Positions 45,454-54,643 of a stretch of 64,000 nt of DNA are shown here, in pieces. Each line of letters begins with the position of its first letter. Positions within the stretch are counted from its first letter, which is position 1. The translations under genes were made by a program, and so were the position numbers. The stretch covers positions 1,546,369 to 1,610,368 of the forward strand of contig JAWPML010000001.1 of the NCBI GenBank assembly GCA_033344915.1. Direction: 5' to 3'. The notes beneath the pieces are model-generated. The model saw only the letters and a list, made by a program, of their open reading frames with translations, did no database searches and was not told the DNA's origin. The stretch is from Acidimicrobiales bacterium (GTDB taxonomy: Bacteria; Actinomycetota; Acidimicrobiia; Acidimicrobiales; Aldehydirespiratoraceae).

Positions 45454-46095
45454 TCAGACGGCGCTCGAGGGGCAGAAGTCGTTGAGGACGCAGTCCTCGC
45501 ACCGGGGTCGGCGGGCGATGCACACGCGCCGACCGTGGAGGATCATCCGCAGGCTGAACAGCCCGCGCTCCATGGCTGGCACCATCGGGTTGAGTTCGAG
45601 TTCCACCTTCACCGGATCGGTCTCCGTGGTGATGCCGAGGAGGCCGGACAACCGCAGTACATGCGTGTCCACGGGGAGCCCCGGTTGTCCGAGGGCGACG
45701 CTGCGGACGACGTTCGCCGTTTTGCGACCGACGCCGGGCAGTCGCACGAGGTCCTTCATCGCGCTCGGCACTTCCCCGTCGTAGTCCTCGACGAGCATCC
45801 GGGCCATCCCGACGAGGCTCTTCGACTTCTGGCGGAATAGGCCGATCGTGTCGACGTAGGGCTCCACCTGCTCGGGCTCGACCTCCGCCAGTGTCCACGG
45901 ATCCGGGAAGCGGGCGAACAGCCCCGGCGTCGCCTTGTTCACCCCGACATCGGTCGCCTGGGCGGAGAGGATCGTCGCCGCCAACAGCTCGAAGGCGTTG
46001 CGATGATCGAGCTCGCACTCGGCGTCGGGATACTCGTCCGCGAGTCGCTCGTGGGTGCGTCGAGCGCGTCCCTTGGGAGTCCGTGGCTTGGCCAT
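45454..46095 (-). CDS. nth: Endonuclease III
   Basis: 213 residues. LLAATILSAQATDVGVNKATP, the helix-hairpin-helix LPGVGRKTANVV with catalytic Lys, VDTHVLRLSG with catalytic Asp, and the [4Fe-4S] Cys pattern CIARRPRCEDCVLNDFC near the C-terminus. It removes oxidised pyrimidines from DNA. TAGTGT 6 bases before the ATG marks a leaderless start; the mshD-like gene diverges from it. Confidence 0.95.
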   Translation of the reverse strand: MAKPRTPKGRARRTHERLADEYPDAECELDHRNAFELLAATILSAQATDVGVNKATPGLFARFPDPWTLAEVEPEQVEPYVDTIGLFRQKSKSLVGMARMLVEDYDGEVPSAMKDLVRLPGVGRKTANVVRSVALGQPGLPVDTHVLRLSGLLGITTETDPVKVELELNPMVPAMERGLFSLRMILHGRRVCIARRPRCEDCVLNDFCPSSAV

Positions 46096-46101
46096 CCGGT
46101 G

Positions 46102-46107
46102 ACACTA
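46102..46107 (-). promoter_or_regulatory. Leaderless -10 box for nth
   Basis: On the minus strand TAGTGT is followed by 6 bases and the ATG at 46095. It lies within 3 bases of the opposed box for mshD. Confidence 0.5.
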
Positions 46108-46109
46108 GC

Positions 46110-46115
46110 TACGCT
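46110..46115 (+). promoter_or_regulatory. Leaderless -10 box for mshD-rlmN
   Basis: TACGCT followed by 7 bases and the GTG at 46123. The two opposed boxes nearly touch, so the two polymerases should compete. Confidence 0.5.
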
Positions 46116-46122
46116 GACAGGC

Positions 46123-46830
46123 GTGGACGTGCGTGTGGACGGACCTCTCGACGGCACGACCCGTTGGGTGCTCGAGGTGGATGCGCCGCGCGCCGACGGC
46201 GGCGCCGACGACCAGCTCGAGTCCGCCCTGCGGTCCGCCCTCGACACGCACGTCGACGGTGCGGTCGAACTCTGGATCCGCGAAGTCGACGACGCGTCCG
46301 ACGCCGCGGCGCGCCGGCTCGGATTCGTGCAGTACCGCGACCTCTGGCAACTCCGCTGCCGCCTGCCCAACGCCCCGAGTGGTCTCCTCACCCGTGCGTT
46401 CACCCTCGCCGACCTCGACGACTTCATCGGCGTGAACAACCGAGCGTTTCACTGGCACCCCGAACAGGGCGGCCTCACCCGCGAGCAGGTGCTCGCGACG
46501 ATGCAGGAACCGTGGTTCGACGCCGACGGCTTCCGCCTGCTCCACGACCACGACGGCGCCGGCGAACTGATCGGCTTCTGCTGGACGAAGATCCACCCGG
46601 ACGAGACGCCTCCACTCGGGGAGATCTACGTCATCGCGATCGACCCGAGCGCCCACGGACGCGGCCTGGGCAAGCCGATGACCCTCGCCGGGCTGGAGTG
46701 GCTCACCGCCGCCGGGCTCGAGCACGGGATGCTCTACGTCGAGTCGGACAACGATCCGGCCAACGCCACCTATGCGGGTATCGGGTTCACCCGTCACCAC
46801 ACGAACCGCGCCTATCGGCTCGACCGATGA
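46123..46830 (+). CDS. mshD: Mycothiol acetyltransferase-like GNAT protein, short
   Basis: 235 residues from GTG 46123. The C-terminal GNAT domain (about 90-235) has FHWHPEQGGLTREQV and GEIYVIAIDPSAHGRGLGKPMT, closely fitting MshD, then YVESDNDPANATYAGIGF. MshD completes mycothiol from acetyl-CoA and Cys-GlcN-Ins. Known MshD is about 300 residues with two GNAT domains; here the N-terminal one is cut down to about 80 residues. It is the strongest sign of an actinobacterium. It overlaps rlmN by ATGA. Confidence 0.82.
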   Translation: MDVRVDGPLDGTTRWVLEVDAPRADGGADDQLESALRSALDTHVDGAVELWIREVDDASDAAARRLGFVQYRDLWQLRCRLPNAPSGLLTRAFTLADLDDFIGVNNRAFHWHPEQGGLTREQVLATMQEPWFDADGFRLLHDHDGAGELIGFCWTKIHPDETPPLGEIYVIAIDPSAHGRGLGKPMTLAGLEWLTAAGLEHGMLYVESDNDPANATYAGIGFTRHHTNRAYRLDR

Positions 46831-47903
46831 CCGACACCCTCGATGCCGCCGGCCGGGCTCGGCGGGATGGTCCCACCCTGCGCTACGACGTCAGCCGCGA
46901 CGAACTCGCCACCGTGCTCGACGGCGAGCCCGCCTACCGACTGGACCAGATCTGGGACGGCATCCACCGACGGGGCGGCGAGCTCGACGACCTCAGCAAC
47001 GTCCCCAAGGCCCTGCGGGCCCGCCTGGGCGAACTCCTGCCCATGGGGCTCACCCCCGAGACCGAATCCGTCAGCGACGACGGCGAGACCGTCAAGTGGC
47101 TCTGGAAACTCCACGACGGGCACCACATCGAGACGGTCCTGATGCACTACGAGGATCGCACGACGGTGTGCGTGTCCTCCCAGGCCGGGTGCGCGATGGC
47201 GTGCGGGTTCTGCGCCACCGGGCAGAGCGGGTTCGACCGCCACCTGTCGGTCGGCGAGATCGTCGAGCAGGTCATCCGGGCCCGGCGCACGTCCGCCCCG
47301 CGCCGCGTCTCCAACATCGTGTTCATGGGCATGGGCGAGCCCTTCGCCAACTACGACCGCACCTGGGCCGCCGTCGAGCGGATCCACGGCGACCTCGGGA
47401 TCGGGGCCCGCCACATCACCCTGTCGACCGTTGGCGTCGTGCCGGGGATCGAGCGCCTCGCGACCGAGGCGCTGCCGGTGAACCTCGCGGTGTCGCTCCA
47501 CGCGGCGAACGACGACCTCCGCGACGAGCTGGTCCCGATCAACCGGCAGTACCCGTTGAACCATCTCGCCGACGCCTGCGAGCGCTATCTGGCCGCCAAG
47601 AACCGACGGTTGTCGTTCGAGTGGGCCCTGATCGACGGTGTCAACGACCAGCCGATCGACGCCCGCGAGCTCGCGGCGCTGTGCCACCGGCTCCATGCCC
47701 ACGTGAACCTGATCCCGCTGAACCCGACGCCCGGCTACCTCACCCGCGGCACCCCGACCGCCCGGGTGCGGGCGTTCCGGGACGAGCTGGTCGATCTCGG
47801 CGTGAACACCACGATCCGCCGCACCCGCGGCACCGAGATCGACGCCGCGTGCGGGCAGCTCCGGGCCTCACGCCAGCTCGTCGACCCGCCTCGGCGCCGC
47901 TGA
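46827..47903 (+). CDS. rlmN: 23S rRNA (adenine2503-C2)-methyltransferase
   Basis: 358 residues. The radical-SAM site is CAMACGFCATG (CxxxCxxC); GMGEPFANYD, HITLSTVGVVPGI, LAVSLHA and the C-terminal RRTRGTEIDAACGQL with the catalytic Cys follow. The enzyme methylates A2503 of 23S rRNA, and in some species A37 of tRNA. The start overlaps the mshD stop. It fits RlmN length. Confidence 0.94.
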   Translation: MTDTLDAAGRARRDGPTLRYDVSRDELATVLDGEPAYRLDQIWDGIHRRGGELDDLSNVPKALRARLGELLPMGLTPETESVSDDGETVKWLWKLHDGHHIETVLMHYEDRTTVCVSSQAGCAMACGFCATGQSGFDRHLSVGEIVEQVIRARRTSAPRRVSNIVFMGMGEPFANYDRTWAAVERIHGDLGIGARHITLSTVGVVPGIERLATEALPVNLAVSLHAANDDLRDELVPINRQYPLNHLADACERYLAAKNRRLSFEWALIDGVNDQPIDARELAALCHRLHAHVNLIPLNPTPGYLTRGTPTARVRAFRDELVDLGVNTTIRRTRGTEIDAACGQLRASRQLVDPPRRR

Positions 47904-47918
47904 CCGGTCCGGGACCTC

Positions 47919-47924
47919 CATAAT
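47919..47924 (+). promoter_or_regulatory. Possible leaderless -10 box for the 47931 gene
   Basis: CATAAT followed by 6 bases and the GTG at 47931. The first base departs from TANNNT. Confidence 0.35.
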
Positions 47925-47930
47925 GGTCCC

Positions 47931-48329
47931 GTGAGCCAAAAGGTCTGGATCAACAACCGGGTTCCCCAAACCCTCTACATCGCCCAGGTGATGCTCTACA
48001 TCCGCGGCGCGTTCGGGGTGCTGAGCCTCGGGTCGATCGGGCGCTACGAGCTGTTCGGGTCCGAAGCCATCTTCAACATCGTCATCCTGCTGGCCTCCTT
48101 CGGTGCGCTCGCGGGCGCCTTCGGCATCGCCAACTCCTACAAGTGGGGCTGGCGGCTCGGTGTGGCGGCCGCGCTCACGCCCTTCGTACTGCGGCTCAAC
48201 GTCGCCGTCATCCTCGGTCTGGGCGACGCGCTGCGCTACGACCTCCTCGGCCTGGTGTTCGACGTCGGTGTGCTCGCCGCCCTCCTGCACCAGCAGAGCG
48301 CGCAGCACCAGCGGCTCTACTTCCGGTGA
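47931..48329 (+). CDS. Small membrane protein of unknown function
   Basis: 132 residues with three or four hydrophobic segments (about 15-35, 48-68, 75-95, 102-120) and a polar tail ending QQSAQHQRLYFR. No family recognised. It overlaps the menG start (GTGA), which makes it the upstream partner in a two-gene unit, though a link to menaquinone is only inferred. Confidence 0.65.
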   Translation: MSQKVWINNRVPQTLYIAQVMLYIRGAFGVLSLGSIGRYELFGSEAIFNIVILLASFGALAGAFGIANSYKWGWRLGVAAALTPFVLRLNVAVILGLGDALRYDLLGLVFDVGVLAALLHQQSAQHQRLYFR

Positions 48330-49057
48330 CCGAACCGGCCGACGCCACGATCCGAACGGACGGCGTCACCCTCGATCCCGATGTGCTCCCGGAGGGCGAG
48401 GACAAGCGCGAGGCCGTGCGGTCGCTGTTCGACACCATCGCGCCCCGCTACGACCTCGTGAACCGGATCATGACCTTCGGGCTCGACGTCCGCTGGCGCA
48501 AGAAGGCCCTCACGAAGCTGGCGTTGCCCCCGGGATCCCGGATCCTCGACCTCGCCTGCGGCACCGGCGACTTCTGCCGCGAGGCCGCCAAGGCCGGGCT
48601 CGAGCCGATCGGCATCGACCTGTCGATGGGCATGCTCGTGGCCGCCCGCACCGATGCGCCGCTGGTGCACGGCGACATCCTCGCCCTCCCCCTCGCCGAC
48701 GAATCGGCCGACGGCGCCACCTGCGGCTTCTCCCTGCGCAATCTCGTGGAACTGCCCGGCTTCTTCGACGAACTCGCCCGGGTGATCCGCCCCGGTGGCC
48801 GGATCTCGCTGCTCGACGCGGCGGAGCCGGAGAACCGGCTGCTCCGCTGGGGACACGGGATCTACTTCGGCCGGATCGTTCCCCGGATCGGCGCGCTGTT
48901 CTCCGACCGCACCGCCTACGAGTACCTTCCCAAGTCGCTCGCCTACATGCCGCCCTGGCCCGAGCTGCACGAACGGATCGCGGCCGCCGGCTTCGTCGAC
49001 GTCGAACGCAAGGTCTTCGTCGGCGCCCACCTGATCACGGCAACCCGCGCCCGGTAA
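48326..49057 (+). CDS. menG: Demethylmenaquinone methyltransferase
   Basis: 243 residues. VRSLFDTIAPRYDLVNRIMTFGLDVRWRK and ILDLACGTGDFC (SAM motif) identify the UbiE/MenG family; CGFSLRNLVE and SLAYMPP complete it. It methylates demethylmenaquinone in the last step of menaquinone synthesis. menA, which makes its precursor, converges from 49429. GTG start in a four-base overlap with the membrane-protein gene. Its TAA stop is part of the next gene's promoter box. Confidence 0.92.
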   Translation: MTEPADATIRTDGVTLDPDVLPEGEDKREAVRSLFDTIAPRYDLVNRIMTFGLDVRWRKKALTKLALPPGSRILDLACGTGDFCREAAKAGLEPIGIDLSMGMLVAARTDAPLVHGDILALPLADESADGATCGFSLRNLVELPGFFDELARVIRPGGRISLLDAAEPENRLLRWGHGIYFGRIVPRIGALFSDRTAYEYLPKSLAYMPPWPELHERIAAAGFVDVERKVFVGAHLITATRAR

Positions 49058-49060
49058 CCT
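49055..49060 (+). promoter_or_regulatory. Leaderless -10 box for the VOC gene
   Basis: TAACCT followed by 6 bases and the ATG at 49067. The TAA is also the menG stop codon. Confidence 0.45.
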
Positions 49061-49066
49061 CCGCCC

Positions 49067-49432
49067 ATGGCCCCATCCGCACTGTTCACCCAGGGCGTCC
49101 ACCACGTTTCCGTCAATGTGGACGACGTCGCCGCCTGCCGCGACTTCTACGTCGACACCCTCGGCTTCGAGCAGATCGATCGACCCGACCTCGGGATCGG
49201 CGGCGTGTGGCTCCAGATGGGCCCCCAGGAGCTCCACCTCGTGGAGCTGCCGCTCGTCGAAGGCTTCGGTCCCCACTTCGCCATCGCGGTGGACGACATC
49301 GATGAGGCGCGGGCCGTGCTGATCGAGCGGGGCGTCGATGTCAGCGAGCCGAGCCCGATCGAGGGCGTGTGCCTCCAGGCGTTCTTCCACGATCCGGCGG
49401 GCAACCAGATCGAGCTGAACCAGCGCCTCTAG
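49067..49432 (+). CDS. Glyoxalase/VOC superfamily protein
   Basis: 121 residues. HHVSVNVDDVAACRDFYVDTLGFEQ and AFFHDPAGNQIELNQ are VOC repeats with candidate metal residues His, His and Glu. The reaction is unknown. Its TAG lies in a CTAG shared with menA. Confidence 0.82.
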   Translation: MAPSALFTQGVHHVSVNVDDVAACRDFYVDTLGFEQIDRPDLGIGGVWLQMGPQELHLVELPLVEGFGPHFAIAVDDIDEARAVLIERGVDVSEPSPIEGVCLQAFFHDPAGNQIELNQRL

Positions 49433-50322
49433 GCGGTCAGCGCCAGCGACAGGGTCAGGCCGAGGCCGCCGAGCATCTGGGCCCGAGCCGTCATCCCGAG
49501 CACGGGTATCAGCGCGGGCCCTCGGGCCCCGCGCCGTACCGCCACAATCGCCATGAGGGCGAAGGGAAGCGCCGCCAGCGCGCCGAGAGTGATGCGTCCG
49601 GTGACCGGCGTGGCCGCCACCGCGACCGCCAGCGCCACCACGTGGGTCCCGAGATACACGAGCCGGGTGCGGGCGTCTCCGAGCCGCACGGCGATGGTCT
49701 GCTTGCCGGCTTCGGTGTCACCCGGGATGTCACGCAGGTTGTTGGTGAGCATGAGGGCGACGGCCCACAGTCCGACCGTCACACTGCACCAGACCGCGGT
49801 GGCGTCCACCCGTTCGAGCAGGACGTAGGTGGTGCCGACCGTGGCGACGAGCCCGAAGAACACGAACACGAACACCTCGCCGAGCCCGAGGTAGCCGTAG
49901 GGCCGCGGGCCGCCGGTGTAGGTCCATCCGGCGGCGAGGCAGAGCAGTCCGACGACGAACAGCTCCGGGCCGACCGCCACGGCGAGGGTCGCGCCGGCCA
50001 GACCGGCCACGGCGAAGGCGAGGGTCGCGGCCCGCTTCACCGTCGCGGCCGGCACGAGACCGGACCCGACGAGGCGCAGCGGACCGACGCGGGCCTCGCC
50101 GTCCGTGCCCCGCACGCCGTCGGAGTAGTCGTTGGCGTAGTTCACGCCGACCTGGAGCGCGAGAGCCACGAGCAGCGCGACCGCGGCGCGCCACCAGGCG
50201 GTGTCGCTCCCCTGCCCCACGACGACCGCGGTGCCGACCGCCACGGGCACGATCGCGGCCGGCAGCGTGCGCAGACGCGCCCCGGCGAGCCAGAGCTGTG
50301 GGCCCGACGGTGGCGCGTTCAC
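49429..50322 (-). CDS. menA: DHNA prenyltransferase
   Basis: 297 residues from GTG 50322, overlapping purN (GTGA). About eight membrane helices. The two Asp-rich Mg-prenyl sites are NYANDYSDGVRGTD (about 62-75) and NNLRDIPGDTEAGK (about 191-204). It attaches the prenyl chain to 1,4-dihydroxy-2-naphthoate. It is the last gene of the purine run; menG is 370 bases away on the other strand. Confidence 0.92.
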   Translation of the reverse strand: MNAPPSGPQLWLAGARLRTLPAAIVPVAVGTAVVVGQGSDTAWWRAAVALLVALALQVGVNYANDYSDGVRGTDGEARVGPLRLVGSGLVPAATVKRAATLAFAVAGLAGATLAVAVGPELFVVGLLCLAAGWTYTGGPRPYGYLGLGEVFVFVFFGLVATVGTTYVLLERVDATAVWCSVTVGLWAVALMLTNNLRDIPGDTEAGKQTIAVRLGDARTRLVYLGTHVVALAVAVAATPVTGRITLGALAALPFALMAIVAVRRGARGPALIPVLGMTARAQMLGGLGLTLSLALTA

Positions 50323-50930
50323 GATGCCCCGATGAGCGACGCCACGGCCTCGACGAGCAGGCGGTGCTCCACCTCGTGGATCCGCTCCTCGAGCGTCTCG
50401 CGGGTGTCATCGTCGCGGATCGGCACCACCTCCGAGAGCAGAACCGGCCCGTCGTCCACGCCCTCGTCGGGGACGAGATGGATCATCACGCCGGTGTGGT
50501 CGAGGCCGGCGCGCACCTTCGCCTCCCACGCGTCGTCGATCGCGTGGGCGCCCGGAAAGGTGCCGGGCAGCGCCGGATGGAGGTTGACCACCCGGCCGGG
50601 GAACCGCCCGAGAAAGGTGTCGGTGAACAGGTGCATCCAGCCGGCGAGCACGATCGCGTCGGGCGCGTGGGCGGCGACCCGTTCGGCCAGGTCGGCGTCG
50701 TACGCCTCGCGGGCGGCGCGTGGGTCCTCGTGGCGGTCGCGGTACGGACCGAGCGGGACGAAGTCCTGGGCGATCCCGTGCTGGTCGGCGCGCTCGCGCG
50801 CGAAGGCCGTCCGTCGGTTGACGTAGACGGCCTCGATGGTCGCGTCGAGCCGTCCGTCGATGGTGGCGTCGATCAACGCCTGCAGATTGGAACCCGAGCC
50901 GGAGGCGAGGACGACGAGGCGCCCTGTCAC
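50319..50930 (-). CDS. purN: Phosphoribosylglycinamide formyltransferase
   Basis: 203 residues from GTG overlapping purM (GTGA). It adds a formyl group to GAR, taking it from formyl-THF. VVLASGSGSNLQALIDA, VYVNRRTAF, LAGWMHLFTDTFL, NLHPALPGTFPGAHAI (active His) and GVMIHLVPDEGVDDGPVL are diagnostic. Confidence 0.94.
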   Translation of the reverse strand: MTGRLVVLASGSGSNLQALIDATIDGRLDATIEAVYVNRRTAFARERADQHGIAQDFVPLGPYRDRHEDPRAAREAYDADLAERVAAHAPDAIVLAGWMHLFTDTFLGRFPGRVVNLHPALPGTFPGAHAIDDAWEAKVRAGLDHTGVMIHLVPDEGVDDGPVLLSEVVPIRDDDTRETLEERIHEVEHRLLVEAVASLIGAS

Positions 50931-51925
50931 CGCCAGTCCCCGACCAGGGCGACGCGCTCGTCACCCGACGCCGCGACGAGCTCGCCCACGACGGCGAGCC
51001 CGGCGTCGTGCACGAGCGCTCGCTGGGCCGCCGGGACGACGATGACGAGACCGAGCCCCATGTTCCAGACCCGAAACGCCTCCTCGTCCGCGATGGCGCC
51101 CCACTCGACCAGGGTGCGGAAGTGCTCGGGCACGTCCCAGCTCCCGAGCTCGAACCGGGCGGAGAGATGGGCGGGCAGCACCCGGGGAACGTTCTCGAAG
51201 AGCCCCCCACCCGTGATGTGGGCCAGCGCCAGCGGTTCGACGCCGGCGGCCCGGATCTCGTCCACGGCGCCGAGATACGGCTGGTGGGGCGTCAGGAGCC
51301 AGTCGAGCATCTCCGCGGTGGGTTCGTGGTCCTCCAGCAGCAGCCGGATCAACGAGTAGCCGTTCGTGTGCGGACTGCGGCTCGCCAACCCGACGAGCAG
51401 GTCGCCCTCGGCGAGGTCGTCGGTGCGGGGCCACAACGTCGCCCGGTCGGCGACGCCGACGATGGTGCCGGCGATGTCGACCGCCCCCGGCATGTAGACG
51501 CCGGGCATCTCCGCCGTCTCGCCGCCGAGCAGTGCGCACCCGACAGCCTGGCAGGCCTCGGCCATGCCGGTGACGATCTCGGCGACGATCTCCGGCACGA
51601 GCGACGCCGTCGCGATGTAGTCGAGGAAGAAGAGCGGCCGAGCCCCCTGCACGAGAATGTCGTCGACACAATGGTTCACGAGGTCGGCGCCCACGCCCCG
51701 CCACGCGCCGTGCCGAGCCGCGAGCTCGACCTTCGTGCCGACACCGTCGGTTGACGCGACGAGCACCTTGCCCGGGCCGAGGTCGTCCGCCGCGAAGAGC
51801 CCGCCGAAGGCCCCGAGCTCGGACAGCACCGCCGGCGTGTTCGTCGCCTTGACGACCTCACCGAGCATCTGGACGGTGCGGTTGCCGGCATCGATGTCGA
51901 CGCCCGCTTCGCGATAGGTGGTCAT
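50927..51925 (-). CDS. purM: Phosphoribosylformylglycinamidine cyclo-ligase
   Basis: 332 residues. YREAGVDIDAGN, LVASTDGVGTKVELA, GADLVNHCVDDILVQGARPLFFLDYIA, CALLGGETAEMPGVY and ITGGGLFENVPRVLP are the AIR-synthetase blocks. It converts FGAM to AIR with ATP. The start overlaps the purD stop. Confidence 0.95.
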   Translation of the reverse strand: MTTYREAGVDIDAGNRTVQMLGEVVKATNTPAVLSELGAFGGLFAADDLGPGKVLVASTDGVGTKVELAARHGAWRGVGADLVNHCVDDILVQGARPLFFLDYIATASLVPEIVAEIVTGMAEACQAVGCALLGGETAEMPGVYMPGAVDIAGTIVGVADRATLWPRTDDLAEGDLLVGLASRSPHTNGYSLIRLLLEDHEPTAEMLDWLLTPHQPYLGAVDEIRAAGVEPLALAHITGGGLFENVPRVLPAHLSARFELGSWDVPEHFRTLVEWGAIADEEAFRVWNMGLGLVIVVPAAQRALVHDAGLAVVGELVAASGDERVALVGDWR

Positions 51926-53208
51926 CGGGGTACCTCTGCCGTCGCCCGGGCGATGTCGGCGCGGTGTTGGGCGCCGTCGAAGTCGATCGCGGCCACCCCC
52001 GCGTGGGCGGCGTCGGCGGCGTCGCCGAGATCGTCGCGCACGGCCGTGACCGTCAGCACCCGGCCGCCGGCCGTGTGCACGACGCCGTCGATCAGGCGGG
52101 TGCCGGCGTGGAAGACGACCCGATCGTCGCCCCCCGCGGCATCGAGGCCGGCGATGGGGACCGGGTCACTGCTCCGCACCGGGTAGCCGGCGCTCGCCAT
52201 CACCACGGTGACCGCAGCCCGGTCGGCCCAGGTGATGTCGAGATCGGCGAGTGTGCCGGCGATGCAGGCGTCCATCACGTCGACGAGGTCGCTGGTGAGC
52301 AGGGGCAGGACGACCTGGGTCTCCGGGTCACCGAAGCGGCAGTTGAACTCGATCACCTTCGGGCCGTCGACCGTGAGCATCATCCCGGCGTAGAGCACGC
52401 CACGGTACGGACGCCCCTCGTCGATCATCGCCTGAAGGGTGGGCGCGATGACCTCCTTGCCGATCCGTTCGAGCAGGGCCTCGTCGGCGATCGGCGACGG
52501 ATGGAATGCCCCCATGCCACCGGTGTTGGGACCGACATCGCCCTCGCCGACACGCTTGTGGTCCTGGGCGGCCGGCATCACGCGGAAGTCGGCGCCGTCG
52601 CAGAACGCGAGGATCGACACCTCCGGGCCGTGGAGTCGCTCTTCGAGGAGGACCTCGTCGCCGGCCGACCCGAACCGCCCCGCCACGAGGATGTCACGGA
52701 CCGCGGCGGCCGCCTCGTCGCGGCTCTCGGCGACGATGACGCCCTTGCCGGCGGCCAGGCCGCTCGCCTTGACGACGGGCACGTCGTCGAGCGACGCGAG
52801 ATGGGCGAGCGCGTCATCCACGTCGGTGAATGTGGCGGCCGCGCCGGTCGGAATGCCGTGGCGCACGAGGAAGTCCTTGCAATGGGCCTTCGACCCCTCG
52901 AGCTGGGCCGCCGCCGCGCTCGGACCGAACGCCGCGATCTCGCGCTCGGCCAGCCGGTCGACCAGACCCGCGACCAGCGGATCCTCCGGGCCGACGACCA
53001 CGAGGTCGATCGCTTCGTCGACGGCGAGGGCCACGAGCCCGTCGAGATCGGTCGCCGATGTCGCCACGTTGCGGCACTTCGCCTCGACCGCGGTGCCGGC
53101 GTTGCCGGGGGCGACGAGGATCTCCGCGACCTGCGGCGACCGGGCGAGCGTCCACGCGAGCGCGTGCTCGCGGCCGCCACCGCCGACGACCAGGATCCGG
53201 CGCCCCAT
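51922..53208 (-). CDS. purD: Phosphoribosylamine-glycine ligase
   Basis: 428 residues. ILVVGGGGREHALAWTL at the start, GPEDPLVAGL, VVKASGLAAGKGVIVA, and the ATP-grasp block YRGVLYAGMMLTVDGPKVIEFNCRFGDPETQ are standard for GARS. It joins glycine to phosphoribosylamine. One base separates it from the purF stop. Confidence 0.95.
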   Translation of the reverse strand: MGRRILVVGGGGREHALAWTLARSPQVAEILVAPGNAGTAVEAKCRNVATSATDLDGLVALAVDEAIDLVVVGPEDPLVAGLVDRLAEREIAAFGPSAAAAQLEGSKAHCKDFLVRHGIPTGAAATFTDVDDALAHLASLDDVPVVKASGLAAGKGVIVAESRDEAAAAVRDILVAGRFGSAGDEVLLEERLHGPEVSILAFCDGADFRVMPAAQDHKRVGEGDVGPNTGGMGAFHPSPIADEALLERIGKEVIAPTLQAMIDEGRPYRGVLYAGMMLTVDGPKVIEFNCRFGDPETQVVLPLLTSDLVDVMDACIAGTLADLDITWADRAAVTVVMASAGYPVRSSDPVPIAGLDAAGGDDRVVFHAGTRLIDGVVHTAGGRVLTVTAVRDDLGDAADAAHAGVAAIDFDGAQHRADIARATAEVPR

Positions 53209-53209
53209 G

Positions 53210-54643
53210 TCAGTCGCCCCAGACCTTCGCGAACTGCTCCTTGGTCTTCAGCTGGAGCTGGACGAACTGCTCCGCCTCGAACGGGTACGAGCCCGTGAAG
53301 CAGGCGTTGCAGTAGCCGTCCTCCGCGTCGAGCCCGCGCATCAGCGCGTCGATCGAGAGGAAGGCGAGCGAGTCGGCGCCGATGTGGGCGCAGATCTCCT
53401 CGACGCTCTTCTGGGCGGCGATCAGCTCGTCGCGCGACGCCATGTCCACACCCATGTAGCACGGGTCGGTGATCGCCGGGCAGGCCACCCGCACGTGCAC
53501 CTCCGCGGCGCCGGCGTCGCGCAGCATCTGCACGAGGGGACCCGACGTCGTACCCCGCACGATCGAGTCGTCCACCATCACGACCCGCTTGCCGAAGAGG
53601 TTGTCGCCCAGCGGGTTGAACTTCATCGCCACGCCGGCCGACCGGAGCTGCTGCGTGGGCTCGATGAAGGTGCGGCCGACATAGCGGTTCTTGATCAGAC
53701 CCTCGGTGTAGGGAATGCCCGACTCCTGGGCGAACCCGACGGCGTGGGGTGTGCCGGAGTCGGGCACGGGACACACGAGATCGGCTTCGACCGGCGCCTC
53801 GCGGGCGAGCTCGCGCCCGAGCCGCTGACGGGTGGAGTGCACCAACCGACCGCCGTGCATGGAGTCGGGGCGGGAGAAGTAGATCTGCTCGAACGTGCAG
53901 AACGCCTTCTGCTTCGGCACCGCGCCCTGCTCGATGTGCAGACCGTTGTCGTCGATGCGGACGATCTCGCCCGGCTCGACCTCGCGCACCAGCTCCGCGC
54001 CGATGGCCGAGAAAGCGCAGGTCTCGGAGGCCAGGACGTAGCCGTTCTCGATCTTGCCGATCACCAGCGGGCGGAACCCCCAGGGATCGCGCACGCCGTA
54101 GATCGCGTCGCGGGTGAGGATCGTGAGGGCGAAGGCGCCCTCGGCCCGGCTCATCAGCACCTTGATGCGGCTCATCCAGTCGCCGCCCGCACCGGTCAGG
54201 AGGTGGACCATCACCTCGGTATCGCTCGACGTCTGGAGCCCGACGCCGCGTTCGAGCAGCTCCCGCCGCAGGACGTGGGCGTTGACGAGGTTGCCGTTGT
54301 GGGCCACCCCCAGCGGACCGTCGATCGTCTCGATCACCTGCGGCTGGGCATTGCGGATGCCGCTGCCACCGGTCGTGGAGTAGCGATTGTGGCCGATGGC
54401 GAGTCCGCCCGGCAGGGTGGACAGGTTCTCCTCGTTGAACACGCTGGCGACGAGGCCCTGACCCTTGTGGACGTGGGCCACCCCCTCGTTGGCGGTGACG
54501 ATGCCCGCGGCCTCCTGGCCGCGGTGCTGGAGGGTGTAGAGGGCGAAGAACGTGAGCCGCGCCGCGTCCTGGCCGGGCGCATGCACCCCGACCACGCCGC
54601 ACTCCTCGTGGAGATCGTCACCTGCTGGGAACACGGGAATCAC
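53210..54643 (-). CDS. purF: Amidophosphoribosyltransferase
   Basis: 477 residues from GTG 54643, overlapping the purK stop (GTGA). The N-terminal Cys (ECGVVGV, residue 16) is exposed after removal of a short propeptide. The Ntn glutaminase has GHNRYSTTGGSG and LGVAHNGNLVNA. The PRTase half has VMVDDSIVRGTTSGP. C-terminal Cys in DGYCNACFTGSYPF suggest an Fe-S cluster as in Bacillus PurF. First committed step of purine synthesis, usually inhibited by purine nucleotides. Confidence 0.95.
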   Translation of the reverse strand: MIPVFPAGDDLHEECGVVGVHAPGQDAARLTFFALYTLQHRGQEAAGIVTANEGVAHVHKGQGLVASVFNEENLSTLPGGLAIGHNRYSTTGGSGIRNAQPQVIETIDGPLGVAHNGNLVNAHVLRRELLERGVGLQTSSDTEVMVHLLTGAGGDWMSRIKVLMSRAEGAFALTILTRDAIYGVRDPWGFRPLVIGKIENGYVLASETCAFSAIGAELVREVEPGEIVRIDDNGLHIEQGAVPKQKAFCTFEQIYFSRPDSMHGGRLVHSTRQRLGRELAREAPVEADLVCPVPDSGTPHAVGFAQESGIPYTEGLIKNRYVGRTFIEPTQQLRSAGVAMKFNPLGDNLFGKRVVMVDDSIVRGTTSGPLVQMLRDAGAAEVHVRVACPAITDPCYMGVDMASRDELIAAQKSVEEICAHIGADSLAFLSIDALMRGLDAEDGYCNACFTGSYPFEAEQFVQLQLKTKEQFAKVWGD

